Both the position numbers and the translations under genes were made by a program. Shown one piece after another: positions 37,055 to 46,779 of a DNA stretch of 53,922 nucleotides. The notes under the pieces are model-generated. The model ran no database searches, was not told the origin of the DNA, and saw only the letters and a list, made by a program, of their open reading frames with translations. The stretch's first letter is position 1; every line of letters begins with the position of its first letter. Source of the DNA: Rhizobium sp. RU33A (GTDB lineage: Bacteria; Pseudomonadota; Alphaproteobacteria; Rhizobiales; Rhizobiaceae); contig NZ_FTMQ01000010.1 of assembly GCF_900156055.1 (NCBI RefSeq), positions 1-53,922 of the forward strand, read 5' to 3'.

Positions 37055-38545
37055 CTAGTCCGCTTGGATCTGGGTGATCAGGTCTTCGGCCGTCAGCGTG
37101 CGACCGGCACGGAGCGCCGCCTGACCGTGCTGGTAGACAGCCGCACAGGCCGCCTCGAAAGCCGGCATCCCATTGGCCAGCCGTGCGCCAATGATGCCGG
37201 CAAGGACATCACCCGATCCGGCAGTGGCAAGGGTCGCGGGCGCCTCTTCCTCAATGCCTGCGCGCCCGTCCGGCGCGGCAATCACGGTATCCGCTCCCTT
37301 GTAGACAACGATACCGCCCAGGGCGTCGGCAGCCGCAAGTGCCTTTTCCACCTTGCCCAAGCTGCGGTCCGCTGCAATCTCCGGAAAGAGGCGTGAAAAC
37401 TCACCCTCATGCGGCGTGACGACCAGCCTCGGCTCATCGGAACCGAAGCGCGCATTCAGTCGCTTAGCGGCACCCGCAAAGGCAGTGATACCGTCGGCAT
37501 CGAGGACGAGCTTGCGTCCGGCCTGGCCGATCATCTCCGCAAACGCGCGGGCACGCTGCCGATCACCGAAACCCGGGCCAAGCACGAACGTCGTGCGGCG
37601 CGTGTCGGCCAGCCATTCGGACAAGGCATCGACACCGTCGACCGCACTCAGCATGACCGCCGTCAGGTGGGCGGCATTGGTCGCGAGCGCCTCCGATGGC
37701 GACGCAAGCGTGACCAGTCCGGCACCAGCCCTCAATGCCGCCTCGGCAGACAGGCGCCCTGCGCCGGTCGCCGTCTGCGGACCGGAGAACACAGTCACAT
37801 GGCCGCGGCGGTACTTGTGATCGTGCGCCGAACCGTATCGGACATGAGGCGCCCAGATTGCAGGACCGTTTATCCAGAGCGGACGGGCTTCCGCCTGGAC
37901 GATCCGCCGGGGAATGCCGATGTCGAAAACCTCAAGGCTCCCGCAATGAAGCCGACCCGGCAGCAGAACATGGCCAGGCTTCCTCGTCATGAAGGTCACG
38001 GTATGGCTTGCCTCGAAGGCTTCTCCTCTGATTTCCCCCGTTGCCCCGTCGATGCCGGAGGGGAGGTCAACGGCAAGCACAGGCAGTCCCGCCTCCTGAA
38101 TCGTGCGGATGAGCGCCTGCACGGCAGCCGGAAGCTCGCGTCTCAGGCCGGCACCGAACAGTGCATCGATGATCACCTCGCCTGCATCAGGGTGGAACTG
38201 CTCGATGGCCATCACCGGAAGTGGGCAGGCGGCTTGCGCGCGCGCGGCATCCCCCTTGAGCGCCGCAGTCTCCACCAGACTGTGGACGCGGACATCGGCG
38301 CCCGCGCGCGCCAGGGCTGAAGCCGCGACATATCCGTCTCCGCCATTGTTTCCCGGCCCGCAAAGGATCACGAACCGCAAGGCTCCGGGAAAGTGACGAA
38401 GTGCCGCCGCAGCGACCGCCTCCCCCGCACGCAGCATCAACCCAAAGCTGTCGATCCCAGACGAAGAAGTGGCCGCATCCACACGGGCCATGGCCTCCGG
38501 TGTCAGAAGGATCTCGGGGCGTCGGTGGTCGCTGGGGCGGGTCAT
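37055..38545 (-). CDS. nnrD: Bifunctional NAD(P)HX epimerase / ADP-dependent NAD(P)HX dehydratase
   Basis: Repairs hydrated NAD(P)H. The protein has 496 residues with both enzymes fused, as in most bacteria. The N-terminal epimerase (YjeF-N, about 1-215) has the LCGPGNNGGDGYVAAS loop and VDLPSGIDGATG. The C-terminal ribokinase-fold dehydratase has GPGFGD, DADGITAF, TPHEGEFSRL and the TAGSGDVLAGIIGA signature. It is convergent with the phosphate symporter and divergent from glnB, with a 351-base gap. Confidence 0.95.
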   Translation of the reverse strand: MTRPSDHRRPEILLTPEAMARVDAATSSSGIDSFGLMLRAGEAVAAAALRHFPGALRFVILCGPGNNGGDGYVAASALARAGADVRVHSLVETAALKGDAARAQAACPLPVMAIEQFHPDAGEVIIDALFGAGLRRELPAAVQALIRTIQEAGLPVLAVDLPSGIDGATGEIRGEAFEASHTVTFMTRKPGHVLLPGRLHCGSLEVFDIGIPRRIVQAEARPLWINGPAIWAPHVRYGSAHDHKYRRGHVTVFSGPQTATGAGRLSAEAALRAGAGLVTLASPSEALATNAAHLTAVMLSAVDGVDALSEWLADTRRTTFVLGPGFGDRQRARAFAEMIGQAGRKLVLDADGITAFAGAAKRLNARFGSDEPRLVVTPHEGEFSRLFPEIAADRSLGKVEKALAAADALGGIVVYKGADTVIAAPDGRAGIEEEAPATLATAGSGDVLAGIIGARLANGMPAFEAACAAVYQHGQAALRAGRTLTAEDLITQIQAD

Positions 38546-39235
<690 letters not shown>

Positions 39236-39239
39236 TCGG

Positions 39240-39267
39240 ACCCGACACCAAGGGAGGTCGGGTTTAA
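39240..39267 (+). terminator. Weak hairpin between glnB and glnA
   Basis: ACCCGAC and GTCGGGT form a 7-bp stem around a ten-base loop, followed by TTAA. It could act as a partial terminator or a processing site that sets the glnB:glnA ratio. The short T-run makes full termination unlikely. Confidence 0.4.
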
Positions 39268-39297
39268 ATCGTCAGTTCACGCGAGGAATATAAAAAT

Positions 39298-40707
39298 ATG
39301 ACGACCGCAAACGATATTCTGAAACAGATCAAGGACAACGATATCAAGTTCGTCGACCTGCGCTTTACCGATCCGAAGGGCAAGCTGCAGCACGTGACGA
39401 TGGACATCGCCTGCGTCGACGAAGACATGTTCGCCGATGGCGTCATGTTCGACGGTTCCTCGATTGCCGGCTGGAAGGCCATCAACGAGTCCGACATGGT
39501 ACTGATGCCGGATCCGGCAACCGTCCACATGGACCCCTTCTTCGCCCAGTCGACGATGGTCATCCTCTGCGACATCCTCGATCCTGTGTCGGGTGAATCG
39601 TATAACCGCGACCCGCGCGGCACGGCCAAGAAGGCTGAAGCCTATCTGAAGGCATCGGGTATCGGTGATACCGTGTTCGTCGGTCCGGAAGCTGAATTCT
39701 TCGTCTTCGACGACGTGAAATACAAGGCCGACCCCTACAACACCGGCTTCAAGCTCGACTCGACCGAACTCCCGTCGAACGATGATACCGAGTATGAAAC
39801 CGGCAACCTTGGCCACCGTCCGCGCGTAAAGGGTGGCTATTTCCCGGTTCCGCCGATCGACAGCCTGCAGGACATGCGCTCGGAAATGCTGACGGTTCTC
39901 GGTGAAATGGGCGTTGTCGTCGAAAAGCATCACCACGAAGTGGCCGCGGCCCAGCACGAGCTTGGCATCAAGTTCGACACGCTGGTACGCAACGCCGACA
40001 AGATGCAGATCTACAAGTATGTCGTGCATCAGGTCGCCAATGCCTATGGCAAGACGGCGACCTTCATGCCGAAGCCGATCTTCGGCGACAACGGCTCGGG
40101 CATGCACGTGCACCAGTCGATCTGGAAGGACGGCAAGCCGACCTTCGCCGGCGACGAATATGCCGGCCTGTCCGAGAGCTGCCTCTACTACATCGGCGGC
40201 ATCATCAAGCATGCCAAGGCACTCAATGCCTTCACCAACCCGTCGACCAACTCCTACAAGCGTCTGGTCCCGGGTTACGAAGCACCGGTTCTGCTGGCCT
40301 ATTCCGCCCGCAACCGCTCCGCATCGTGCCGCATTCCCTTCGGCACCAACCCGAAGGCGAAGCGCGTCGAAGTCCGCTTCCCGGATCCGATGGCGAACCC
40401 CTACCTCGCCTTCGCCGCCATGCTGATGGCCGGCCTTGACGGCATCAAGAACAAGATCCATCCGGGCAAGGCCATGGACAAGGACCTCTACGACCTGCCG
40501 CCGAAGGAACTGAAGAAGATCCCGACGGTCTGCGGTAGCTTGCGCGAAGCGCTCGAAAGCCTCGACAAGGATCGCAAGTTCCTGACCGCAGGCGGCGTGT
40601 TCGACGACGACCAGATCGATTCGTTCATCGAATTGAAGATGCAGGAAGTCATGCGCTTCGAAATGACCCCGCATCCGGTCGAATACGACATGTACTATTC
40701 GTCCTGA
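39298..40707 (+). CDS. glnA: Glutamine synthetase type I
   Basis: Makes glutamine from glutamate and ammonia. It has 469 residues, GSI-beta type. The motifs are [17 protein letters not shown], the metal-site segments [13 protein letters not shown] and [14 protein letters not shown], the ATP-site [10 protein letters not shown], and the adenylylation Tyr in [10 protein letters not shown], so activity should be shut down by GlnE. Second gene of the sigma-54-driven glnBA operon; a strong terminator follows. Confidence 0.98.
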   Translation: MTTANDILKQIKDNDIKFVDLRFTDPKGKLQHVTMDIACVDEDMFADGVMFDGSSIAGWKAINESDMVLMPDPATVHMDPFFAQSTMVILCDILDPVSGESYNRDPRGTAKKAEAYLKASGIGDTVFVGPEAEFFVFDDVKYKADPYNTGFKLDSTELPSNDDTEYETGNLGHRPRVKGGYFPVPPIDSLQDMRSEMLTVLGEMGVVVEKHHHEVAAAQHELGIKFDTLVRNADKMQIYKYVVHQVANAYGKTATFMPKPIFGDNGSGMHVHQSIWKDGKPTFAGDEYAGLSESCLYYIGGIIKHAKALNAFTNPSTNSYKRLVPGYEAPVLLAYSARNRSASCRIPFGTNPKAKRVEVRFPDPMANPYLAFAAMLMAGLDGIKNKIHPGKAMDKDLYDLPPKELKKIPTVCGSLREALESLDKDRKFLTAGGVFDDDQIDSFIELKMQEVMRFEMTPHPVEYDMYYSS

Positions 40708-40730
40708 TATCCGGGTTAGTCGACCAGAAG

Positions 40731-40760
40731 CGCCGGCGGAGAGATCCGCCGGCGTTTTTC
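40731..40760 (+). terminator. Factor-independent terminator after glnA
   Basis: CGCCGGCGGA and TCCGCCGGCG form a perfect 10-bp stem with a GAGA tetraloop, followed by TTTTTCG. Confidence 0.93.
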
Positions 40761-40858
40761 GTTTGTCTGGGTACCATTTCGAGGAAATGTCGCTTTCTCC
40801 GAGGACAGCGGCGCGCTAGCAGTTGGACAGTCCTTTCCCTCCGCCGACAGCGATCCCG

Positions 40859-41779
40859 ATGCCCGCTCCCCACCAGACCACCGATCCGCGCCTCTACGAC
40901 TGGCTGCTGTTCCTGCTCGCGCCCCTGTTCTTTTCTTCGAACCTGATCTTCGGTCGCGGCATATCAGGTGAGGTCGGGCCTTTCACCACGGCACTATTGC
41001 GGTGGGTCGGAGCTGCAATCCTGATGTCACCCTTCATCTGGCACGAGCGACGGGCCTGCCTTGCCTTCGTCCGGCAACACACCGCCCTCTGGCTCACGCT
41101 TGGCATTCTCGGCATGGGCATTTGCGGCGGGGTCGTCTACTGGGCGCTGACCCTCACCACCGCCTCGAACGCGACGTTGATCTATACGACCTCGTCGCTC
41201 TTCATCATCCTGTTCCAGTGGCTGTTTCAGAAGCGCGCGATCACCGGTCGCGAACTTCTCGGCATGCTCATCGCCTTTGGCGGTGTCATCGCGATCGTCC
41301 TGAAGGGCCAGCCGGAGGCGCTCTTTGAACTCACCTTCAACATCGGTGATCTCGCCATCCTCGTGGCTGCCATCGCCTTTGCCGCCTATTCCCTCTTGCT
41401 CAGGCGCCCTTCCGTGCGCGCCATGCCGCCGCTGCCTCTGTTCGCCCTTTTGGCTTTGTCGGGCGCGATTGTCCTGATCCCGCCGGGACTGATCGAAATG
41501 ACCTCGGGGGCGCCCCTGCCCGACACCTGGATGGAGTTCGCCAAGCTCGCTGGGATCATCCTCTTTGCCTCGCTGGCGGCCTTCTACTGCTTCCAGCATG
41601 CCGTCCAGGTCTTCGGGCCCGGGATAGCCGGAATGACCCTTTACCTCATGCCGCCGATGTCCATCCTGATGGCGGTCGTCTTCCTCGGTGAACGCTTCGA
41701 GCACTACCATGCCATCGGCATCGTCCTGGTCACCGGCGGGCTGATCCTTGCAACCGCACCTCGTCGAAAAACGGCCTAG
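40859..41779 (+). CDS. EamA/DMT-family transporter
   Basis: An inner-membrane protein of 306 residues with ten predicted membrane helices in two EamA repeats (for example TTASNATLIYTTSSLFIILF at the end of the first repeat and MTLYLMPPMSILMAVVFLGE at the end of the second). The family exports metabolites such as amino acids; the substrate here is unknown. The start ATG 40859 is uncertain, since no good ribosome-binding site is visible; TTG 40823 would add 12 Pro-rich residues. Confidence 0.85.
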   Translation: MPAPHQTTDPRLYDWLLFLLAPLFFSSNLIFGRGISGEVGPFTTALLRWVGAAILMSPFIWHERRACLAFVRQHTALWLTLGILGMGICGGVVYWALTLTTASNATLIYTTSSLFIILFQWLFQKRAITGRELLGMLIAFGGVIAIVLKGQPEALFELTFNIGDLAILVAAIAFAAYSLLLRRPSVRAMPPLPLFALLALSGAIVLIPPGLIEMTSGAPLPDTWMEFAKLAGIILFASLAAFYCFQHAVQVFGPGIAGMTLYLMPPMSILMAVVFLGERFEHYHAIGIVLVTGGLILATAPRRKTA

Positions 41780-41813
41780 CTGTGGCATCCGGCCACGCCG
41801 TTACACACCATCC

Positions 41814-41844
41814 CTTGATTTTGGCGGGCTTTCTTCCCAAATAT
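41814..41844 (+). promoter_or_regulatory. Candidate heat-shock (RpoH) promoter of hspQ
   Basis: CTTGAT, a 16-base spacer and CCCAAATAT resemble the alphaproteobacterial sigma-32 consensus (CTTGAA, then CCNTAT/CCCATNT). It lies 22 bases before the hspQ start, and hspQ is a heat-shock gene elsewhere. Confidence 0.5.
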
Positions 41845-41866
41845 GACAGGGAAAGGAAGTCAAACC

Positions 41867-42196
41867 ATGAAACAACGAAGCGCTAAATTTGGTATCGGGG
41901 ACGTCGTACGGCACAAGTTCTTTCCGTTCCGCGGCGTGATCTTCGATGTTGATCCGGAGTTTGCCAATTCCGAGGAATGGTGGAACGCCATCCCCGCCGA
42001 AGTACGGCCGCACAAGGACCAGCCCTTCTATCATCTGCTCGCGGAGAACTCCGAGACGGAATATGTGGCCTATGTTTCCGAGCAGAACCTTGAACAGGAT
42101 CAGAGCCAGGAGCCTCTGCGAAATCCGCAGATCCAGCAGATCTTCGAACCCCAGCAGACGGGCCGCTACAAGCCGAAGATGAACTTCGCTCACTGA
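41867..42196 (+). CDS. hspQ: Heat shock protein HspQ
   Basis: A small cytosolic protein of 109 residues with the YccV/HspQ fold. Motifs are KFGIGDVVRHKFFPFRGVIFD, PEFANSEEWW, KDQPFYHLLAEN and YVAYVSEQNL. In enterobacteria HspQ acts as a specificity factor for Lon and aids degradation of DnaA variants. ATG 41867 has AGGAAG upstream. Confidence 0.93.
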   Translation: MKQRSAKFGIGDVVRHKFFPFRGVIFDVDPEFANSEEWWNAIPAEVRPHKDQPFYHLLAENSETEYVAYVSEQNLEQDQSQEPLRNPQIQQIFEPQQTGRYKPKMNFAH

Positions 42197-42215
42197 TATC
42201 CATCCAACAACAGAA

Positions 42216-42248
42216 TGCAAAAAGCCCGCGTCGACTGACGCGGGCTTC
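42216..42248 (-). terminator. Factor-independent terminator, best in the minus direction
   Basis: AAGCCCGCGTC pairs with GACGCGGGCTT around GACT. On the minus strand it is followed by TTTGCATT, ending the ialB gene; on the plus strand TTCCTG follows, so it may also end hspQ. Confidence 0.8.
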
Positions 42249-42274
42249 CTGTATTTCTAACCGATTGTGGCGGA

Positions 42275-42907
42275 TCAGTTGCCCTGCTTGGCAGCGTTCT
42301 GGGCGTCGGTGATTGCCTTGTTGCGCTCTTCCTGCTTCTTCTGCATGGCTTCCTGCAGCAGACGCTGACGCTCTTCGGCCTGCGATTGCGACATCGCTTC
42401 GCCGTCGAACGCGCCGGTGAATCCGCTCAGCGGGATCTTGATCGGGTTCGGTGCGCGGCGGAAGTTGATCGAGGTGAAGACGACCTCGCCACCCTTCTTC
42501 AAGCTGTCGATGATCGCGTCCGTCAGCGGGATTTCCGCGGTGCAGCGGTCCGGCAGGCAGACGGCGTAGTCGAGCTTGGTGCCCTTGGCGCCATCGATCT
42601 GCATCATCACGCCCGGCGGGATGAGACGGGCCGAGGGTACCGTGACCTGCAGCAGCTTGCGGTTGACCTTGCCTTCGACCGTGATCAGGCCAACGGCGGT
42701 GATCAGCTGGCCGTTTGCGGCGACGAGCTGGTTCTGGACCACGCAGACGTCGGATTCTTCCTGCTTGGCGCAGGTTTTGAACCACCGCGGCTCGGAGGGA
42801 GCGGCAGCTTCCTGTGCCTGTGCGACGACCGGCATGGCGCTTGCCGCGAAGGACAGAGCGATTGCAGACACAGCCGTCCGCGTTGCGTTGCTAAGTTTGA
42901 ACATCAT
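42275..42907 (-). CDS. Invasion-associated locus B (IalB) family protein
   Basis: An exported protein of 210 residues. The signal peptide (RTAVSAIALSFAASAMPVVA) ends near AQAQ. The mature part has the IalB pattern WFKTCAKQEESDVCVVQNQL, VPSARLIPPGVMMQIDGAK, YAVCLPDRCTAEI and PNPIKIPLSGFTGAFDG, with two cysteine pairs. A Gln/Glu-rich helical tail follows (ERQRLLQEAMQKKQEERNK). In Bartonella the family is linked to red-cell invasion; in rhizobia its role is envelope-related and unclear. GGAGACGG lies upstream of ATG 42907; ATG 42904 is equally possible. Confidence 0.93.
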   Translation of the reverse strand: MMFKLSNATRTAVSAIALSFAASAMPVVAQAQEAAAPSEPRWFKTCAKQEESDVCVVQNQLVAANGQLITAVGLITVEGKVNRKLLQVTVPSARLIPPGVMMQIDGAKGTKLDYAVCLPDRCTAEIPLTDAIIDSLKKGGEVVFTSINFRRAPNPIKIPLSGFTGAFDGEAMSQSQAEERQRLLQEAMQKKQEERNKAITDAQNAAKQGN

Positions 42908-43177
42908 ACGTATTCCGTCTCCTGAAAACCCCTGTCGCGCGGACTTGTGTGCCGCGTCATTCACCGGTCTTGCCTGCCCACCTGTGGTTCAAATGAGGCA
43001 AATACATGACCCTGCGATCTGGCTCACCTGTTACATTGCGGCGGCCAGAATATCCAGCGTTTCTTTGACTCCGGATCGACTCACATCTCCTCAATCTCAC
43101 CTGCTTGTGTTGGTTTTATGGTGAGTGTGCTAGCGTCCCGGCACATTCGAGAATCTAATCCAAGGAGGATCGTCGCC

Positions 43178-44983
43178 TTGCGCCGTCTCTTGTTTACTCT
43201 GCTTCTGCTACCCTTCGCGTCTGCCACCACGGCACAACCCATGCACGGCATCGCCATGCATGGAGAGCCTGCGCTTGCCGCCGACTACACGCATTTTCTC
43301 TATGTAAATCCTGATGTGAAGAAGGGCGGCAAGGTCAATTACGGCGTGGTGGGCACCTACGATGCTTTAAACCCTTTTGTCCTCAAGGGCATGCGCACGA
43401 CGGCGCGCGGCGTCTGGGATCCGGAATTCGGCAATCTGCTCTACGAGCCGCTGATGACCCGGTCAGCCGACGAGCCCTTCACCCTCTACGGCCTGCTGGC
43501 CGAAACCGTCGAATGGGATGCGGACCGGACCTATGTGCAGTTCAATCTCAATCCGGAAGCGCGCTGGCATGATGGCAAACCGGTCACTCCCGAAGATGTG
43601 ATCTTCACCTTCGAGCTGTTACGCGACAAGGGACGCCCGCCCTTTAACGGCCGTCTCAACGCGGTTGCCAGCATGGAGAAGGTTGGTGAGCACGGCATCA
43701 AGTTCACCTTCAACGAAAAGGCCAATCGCGAGACACCGCTGATCTTCGCCAATTCGACACCGATTCTGCCGAAACACGCGGTTGATCCTGAAACCTTCGA
43801 TCAGGGCGGGCTCGCCATCCCGGTCGGTTCGGGCCCCTACAGGATCAAGGAGCTGAAGCCCGGCGAGAAGGTCACATGGGCGCGTGATCCCGACTATTGG
43901 GGCAAGGACCTTCCTTCAAAGGTTGGCATCGACAATTACGACGAGATCAGCGTCACCTATTTCTTGCAGGAAGCGACACTGTTCGAGGCCTTCAAGAAGG
44001 GCGAGATCGACATCTATCCGGATGGCGATTCCAACCATTGGCAGAGGGCCTACAATTTCCCGGCCGCAGAGAATGGCGATGTCGTGAAGGAAGCCTTCAA
44101 GCCGGGGCTTCCCTCCGGCATGCTGGGCTTCGTCTTCAATACGCGACGCACGATCTTTTCGGACGTCAAGGTCCGCGAGGCAATCAGCACCGCCTTTGAC
44201 TTCGAAGCGATGAACAAGACGCTCTTCGGCAACGCCTTCACCCGCACCCAAAGCTACTGGCAGAATTCCGCGCTTGGCGCCTTCGGCAATGCCGCCGACG
44301 AGAGAGAACTGGCGCTGCTGGGGCCTGCGAAGGAGAAACTCTCACCGGAAATTCTCGCCGGCACCTACACGCAGTCGGCGACAGATGGGTCCGGCGGTGA
44401 CCGCAAGGCGCTCGGCATGGCCGTCAGGCTCTTCCAGGAGGCCGGTTACAAGATCCAGGGCGGCAAGATGATCGATGCCGCCGGCAAGCCCTTCGCCTTC
44501 GAGGTGATGACCCAGAACGAAGGTCAGGAGAAGATGGCCATCGCCTTTCAGCGGACGCTGAAGCTGATCGGCATCGACATGGCCATCCGCACCGTTGACG
44601 ACGCGCAGTATCAGGCGCGCTCCAACAGCTTTGACTACGACATGATCATCAAGTCCTACACGTCGTCGCTCTCGCCCGGCGCCGAGCAGGTCAATCGCTG
44701 GGCATCCGAAGCGAAGGACGCCCAGGGTAGCTTCAATTACGCCGGCGTTGCCGATCAAGACATCGACCGCATGATCGAGGCGCTCCTGCAGGCACGCGAC
44801 CCGGCCGATTTCCAGGCGGCCGTGCGGGCCTATGACCGGCTCCTCGTTGCCGGGCACTATCTCGTGCCGCTCTATCATATCGGCGAGCAATGGGTGGCCC
44901 GCTGGAAGCATATCGGACGGCCGGACGCAGCCCCGCTCTATGGCTACCAGCGCTCGACCTGGTTCGACGCACGCGTCCAGTAA
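43178..44983 (+). CDS. Extracellular solute-binding protein family 5 (YejA/peptide type)
   Basis: A periplasmic binding protein for an ABC importer of peptides or opines, 601 residues. The start is TTG 43178, with AGGAGG 9 bases upstream; it gives a clean signal peptide (RRLLFTLLLLPFASATTAQ). Family 5 motifs are LNPEARWHDGKPVTPEDVIF, GSGPYRIKE, RDPDYWGKDLP and RQAI-like VREAISTAFD. No permease or ATPase genes are near, so it is an orphan here. A strong terminator follows. Confidence 0.93.
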   Translation: MRRLLFTLLLLPFASATTAQPMHGIAMHGEPALAADYTHFLYVNPDVKKGGKVNYGVVGTYDALNPFVLKGMRTTARGVWDPEFGNLLYEPLMTRSADEPFTLYGLLAETVEWDADRTYVQFNLNPEARWHDGKPVTPEDVIFTFELLRDKGRPPFNGRLNAVASMEKVGEHGIKFTFNEKANRETPLIFANSTPILPKHAVDPETFDQGGLAIPVGSGPYRIKELKPGEKVTWARDPDYWGKDLPSKVGIDNYDEISVTYFLQEATLFEAFKKGEIDIYPDGDSNHWQRAYNFPAAENGDVVKEAFKPGLPSGMLGFVFNTRRTIFSDVKVREAISTAFDFEAMNKTLFGNAFTRTQSYWQNSALGAFGNAADERELALLGPAKEKLSPEILAGTYTQSATDGSGGDRKALGMAVRLFQEAGYKIQGGKMIDAAGKPFAFEVMTQNEGQEKMAIAFQRTLKLIGIDMAIRTVDDAQYQARSNSFDYDMIIKSYTSSLSPGAEQVNRWASEAKDAQGSFNYAGVADQDIDRMIEALLQARDPADFQAAVRAYDRLLVAGHYLVPLYHIGEQWVARWKHIGRPDAAPLYGYQRSTWFDARVQ

Positions 44984-45009
44984 CAGTAAGCGATTGACGC
45001 TGTGTTTCA

Positions 45010-45043
45010 GGGCCGGAGCTTGTCTCCGGCCCGCTTTGCTTTA
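45010..45043 (+). terminator. Factor-independent terminator after the binding protein gene
   Basis: GGGCCGGAG and CTCCGGCCC form a perfect 9-bp stem with a CTTGT loop, followed by GCTTTGCTTT. Confidence 0.78.
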
Positions 45044-45080
45044 AGTGACAGGCATACCTCTGCCAGGAAAGGACACCCTC

Positions 45081-45752
45081 ATGGACCGCATCACCATCGA
45101 CCTCGTATCCGACGTGGTCTGCCCCTGGTGTTATCTCGGCAAGGCGCGGCTCGAACTCGCGATCGCCGAAGTGCAGGACGAAGTCAGCGTCGACATCAAC
45201 TGGCGCCCCTATCAGCTCAATCCCGACTATCCGCCTGAAGGTGTCGACCAGCAGGTGGAACTGGCGAAGAAGCTGGGCGGCAAGGACAAGATGGACCAAG
45301 CGCATGCGCATCTGAAGTCGCTGGGCGCCGAGGTCGGCATTGCCTTTGATTTCGAAGCCATCAAAGTTGGCCCGAACACGCTCGATGCGCATCGGCTGAT
45401 CCATTGGGCCGGCCAGGAAAGCCGGGAAACGCAGACCCACGTGGTCGATCTCCTGTTCAAGGCGAATTTCGAACAGGGCCGCAATATCGGCGACACCGCC
45501 GTACTGCGCGACATCGCGACCGAGGCCGGACTGTCGCGTCCTGTTATCGAATCGCTGCTGTCAGGCGATGCTGACGTCAACCATGTGCTCTCAGAGGTGG
45601 AAGCCGCCAAGCAAATGGGCGTGAACGGCGTTCCCTTCTTCATCTTCGACCAGCAATACGCGGTCAGCGGCGCCCAGCAGCCGGCGGAACTCGCCAATGC
45701 CTTGCGCGAAATCGCCAAGGCGAAGGCCGAGGCGCTGCGCAATCTGAATTGA
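45081..45752 (+). CDS. DsbA-family oxidoreductase (FrnE-like)
   Basis: A thioredoxin-fold protein of 223 residues without signal peptide, so cytosolic. The CxxC motif reads SDVVCPWCYLGK, and the cis-Pro loop is GVNGVPFFIFD. An inserted helical domain lies between. FrnE proteins are linked to redox stress; the same fold includes 2-hydroxychromene-2-carboxylate isomerases. ATG 45081 gives the normal N-terminus; ATG 45045 would add 12 residues. Confidence 0.9.
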   Translation: MDRITIDLVSDVVCPWCYLGKARLELAIAEVQDEVSVDINWRPYQLNPDYPPEGVDQQVELAKKLGGKDKMDQAHAHLKSLGAEVGIAFDFEAIKVGPNTLDAHRLIHWAGQESRETQTHVVDLLFKANFEQGRNIGDTAVLRDIATEAGLSRPVIESLLSGDADVNHVLSEVEAAKQMGVNGVPFFIFDQQYAVSGAQQPAELANALREIAKAKAEALRNLN

Positions 45753-45809
45753 CGGTTGTAACGAACACTCGTATCCCGGTGAGGTAACCTCCTCCCCGGG
45801 ATCATCACC

Positions 45810-46745
45810 TTGTCCGCCGACACGACCTTCAAAGGCGTCATCTTCGCCTTCATCTGCTTTGCCGCTTATTCCTTCAGTGACGCCGCTGTGAAGCTCGTCG
45901 AAGGGCGCGTGCCCGCCTTCGAGGCAGGTTTCATCGGCAGCCTGTTCGGCTTCCTGGCAATTCCCTTCCTGATGAAGCGCGGCGACCGCTATACGGATCT
46001 GGTGCGCAGCACGAACTGGCCGCTCTGGGGCCTGCGTTTCGTCTGTTCTGCCGTGGGCACCGTCGGCAGCATCATTGCCTTTACCCAGCTCTCGATGGCG
46101 GAAGCTTTCTGCCTCATCTTCCTGCTGCCCAGCTTTGCGACGATCATGTCGGTGATCTTCCTCAAGGAAGAGGTCGGCATGAAGCGCTGGGCTGCTGTGT
46201 TGATCGGCTTTCTCGGCGTGCTGGTGGTCTTGCGGCCGGGCTTTCGTGAGTTGGAAATCGGACATCTGGCAGCGCTGATTTCGGGCTTTGCCGGCGCCGT
46301 CACGATCATCATCTTCCGCGCCATGGGCCCGCAGGAGAAGAATATCTCGCTTTACGGCGCGGGCCTGCTCGGCAGCGTGATCATCTGTGCGGCCTTCTCT
46401 CTACCGGACTTCCAGGCACCCGACCGTTATGACCTGATGCTGCTTGCCGCCTTCGGCCTGCTCGCCGCCGTCGGCAATATCTTCATGATGCTGGCGTCGT
46501 TTTATGCCCCTGCCCCGATCGTCGGGCCGATCCAGTACAGCCAGATGCTCTGGGCCATCCTGCTGGGCTATCTCGTCTTCGGCGACAAGGTCGACTGGCC
46601 GATGGGCATCGGCATCGTGCTGATCGTAGGGTCAGGGCTCCTGACGCTGATCCGCGAGCGCAAACGCGACACGCCGCTTCCGCCACCGGTGGCCGGCAAG
46701 ACGGATGCGGCACTGGCGATCAAGCCGGACCAATCCGACACTTGA
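45810..46745 (+). CDS. EamA/DMT-family transporter
   Basis: A second drug/metabolite-type transporter of 311 residues, with ten predicted membrane helices in two repeats (GTVGSIIAFTQLSMAEAFCL in the first; SFYAPAPIVGPIQYSQMLWA in the second). The start is TTG 45810 (SADTTFKGVIFAFICFAAYS). It lies 57 bases after the DsbA-family gene in the same direction and may be co-transcribed. The substrate is unknown. Confidence 0.87.
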   Translation: MSADTTFKGVIFAFICFAAYSFSDAAVKLVEGRVPAFEAGFIGSLFGFLAIPFLMKRGDRYTDLVRSTNWPLWGLRFVCSAVGTVGSIIAFTQLSMAEAFCLIFLLPSFATIMSVIFLKEEVGMKRWAAVLIGFLGVLVVLRPGFRELEIGHLAALISGFAGAVTIIIFRAMGPQEKNISLYGAGLLGSVIICAAFSLPDFQAPDRYDLMLLAAFGLLAAVGNIFMMLASFYAPAPIVGPIQYSQMLWAILLGYLVFGDKVDWPMGIGIVLIVGSGLLTLIRERKRDTPLPPPVAGKTDAALAIKPDQSDT

Positions 46746-46779
46746 ACGAGGTGGGGCCTCAACGGCCCCTTCCATCTGC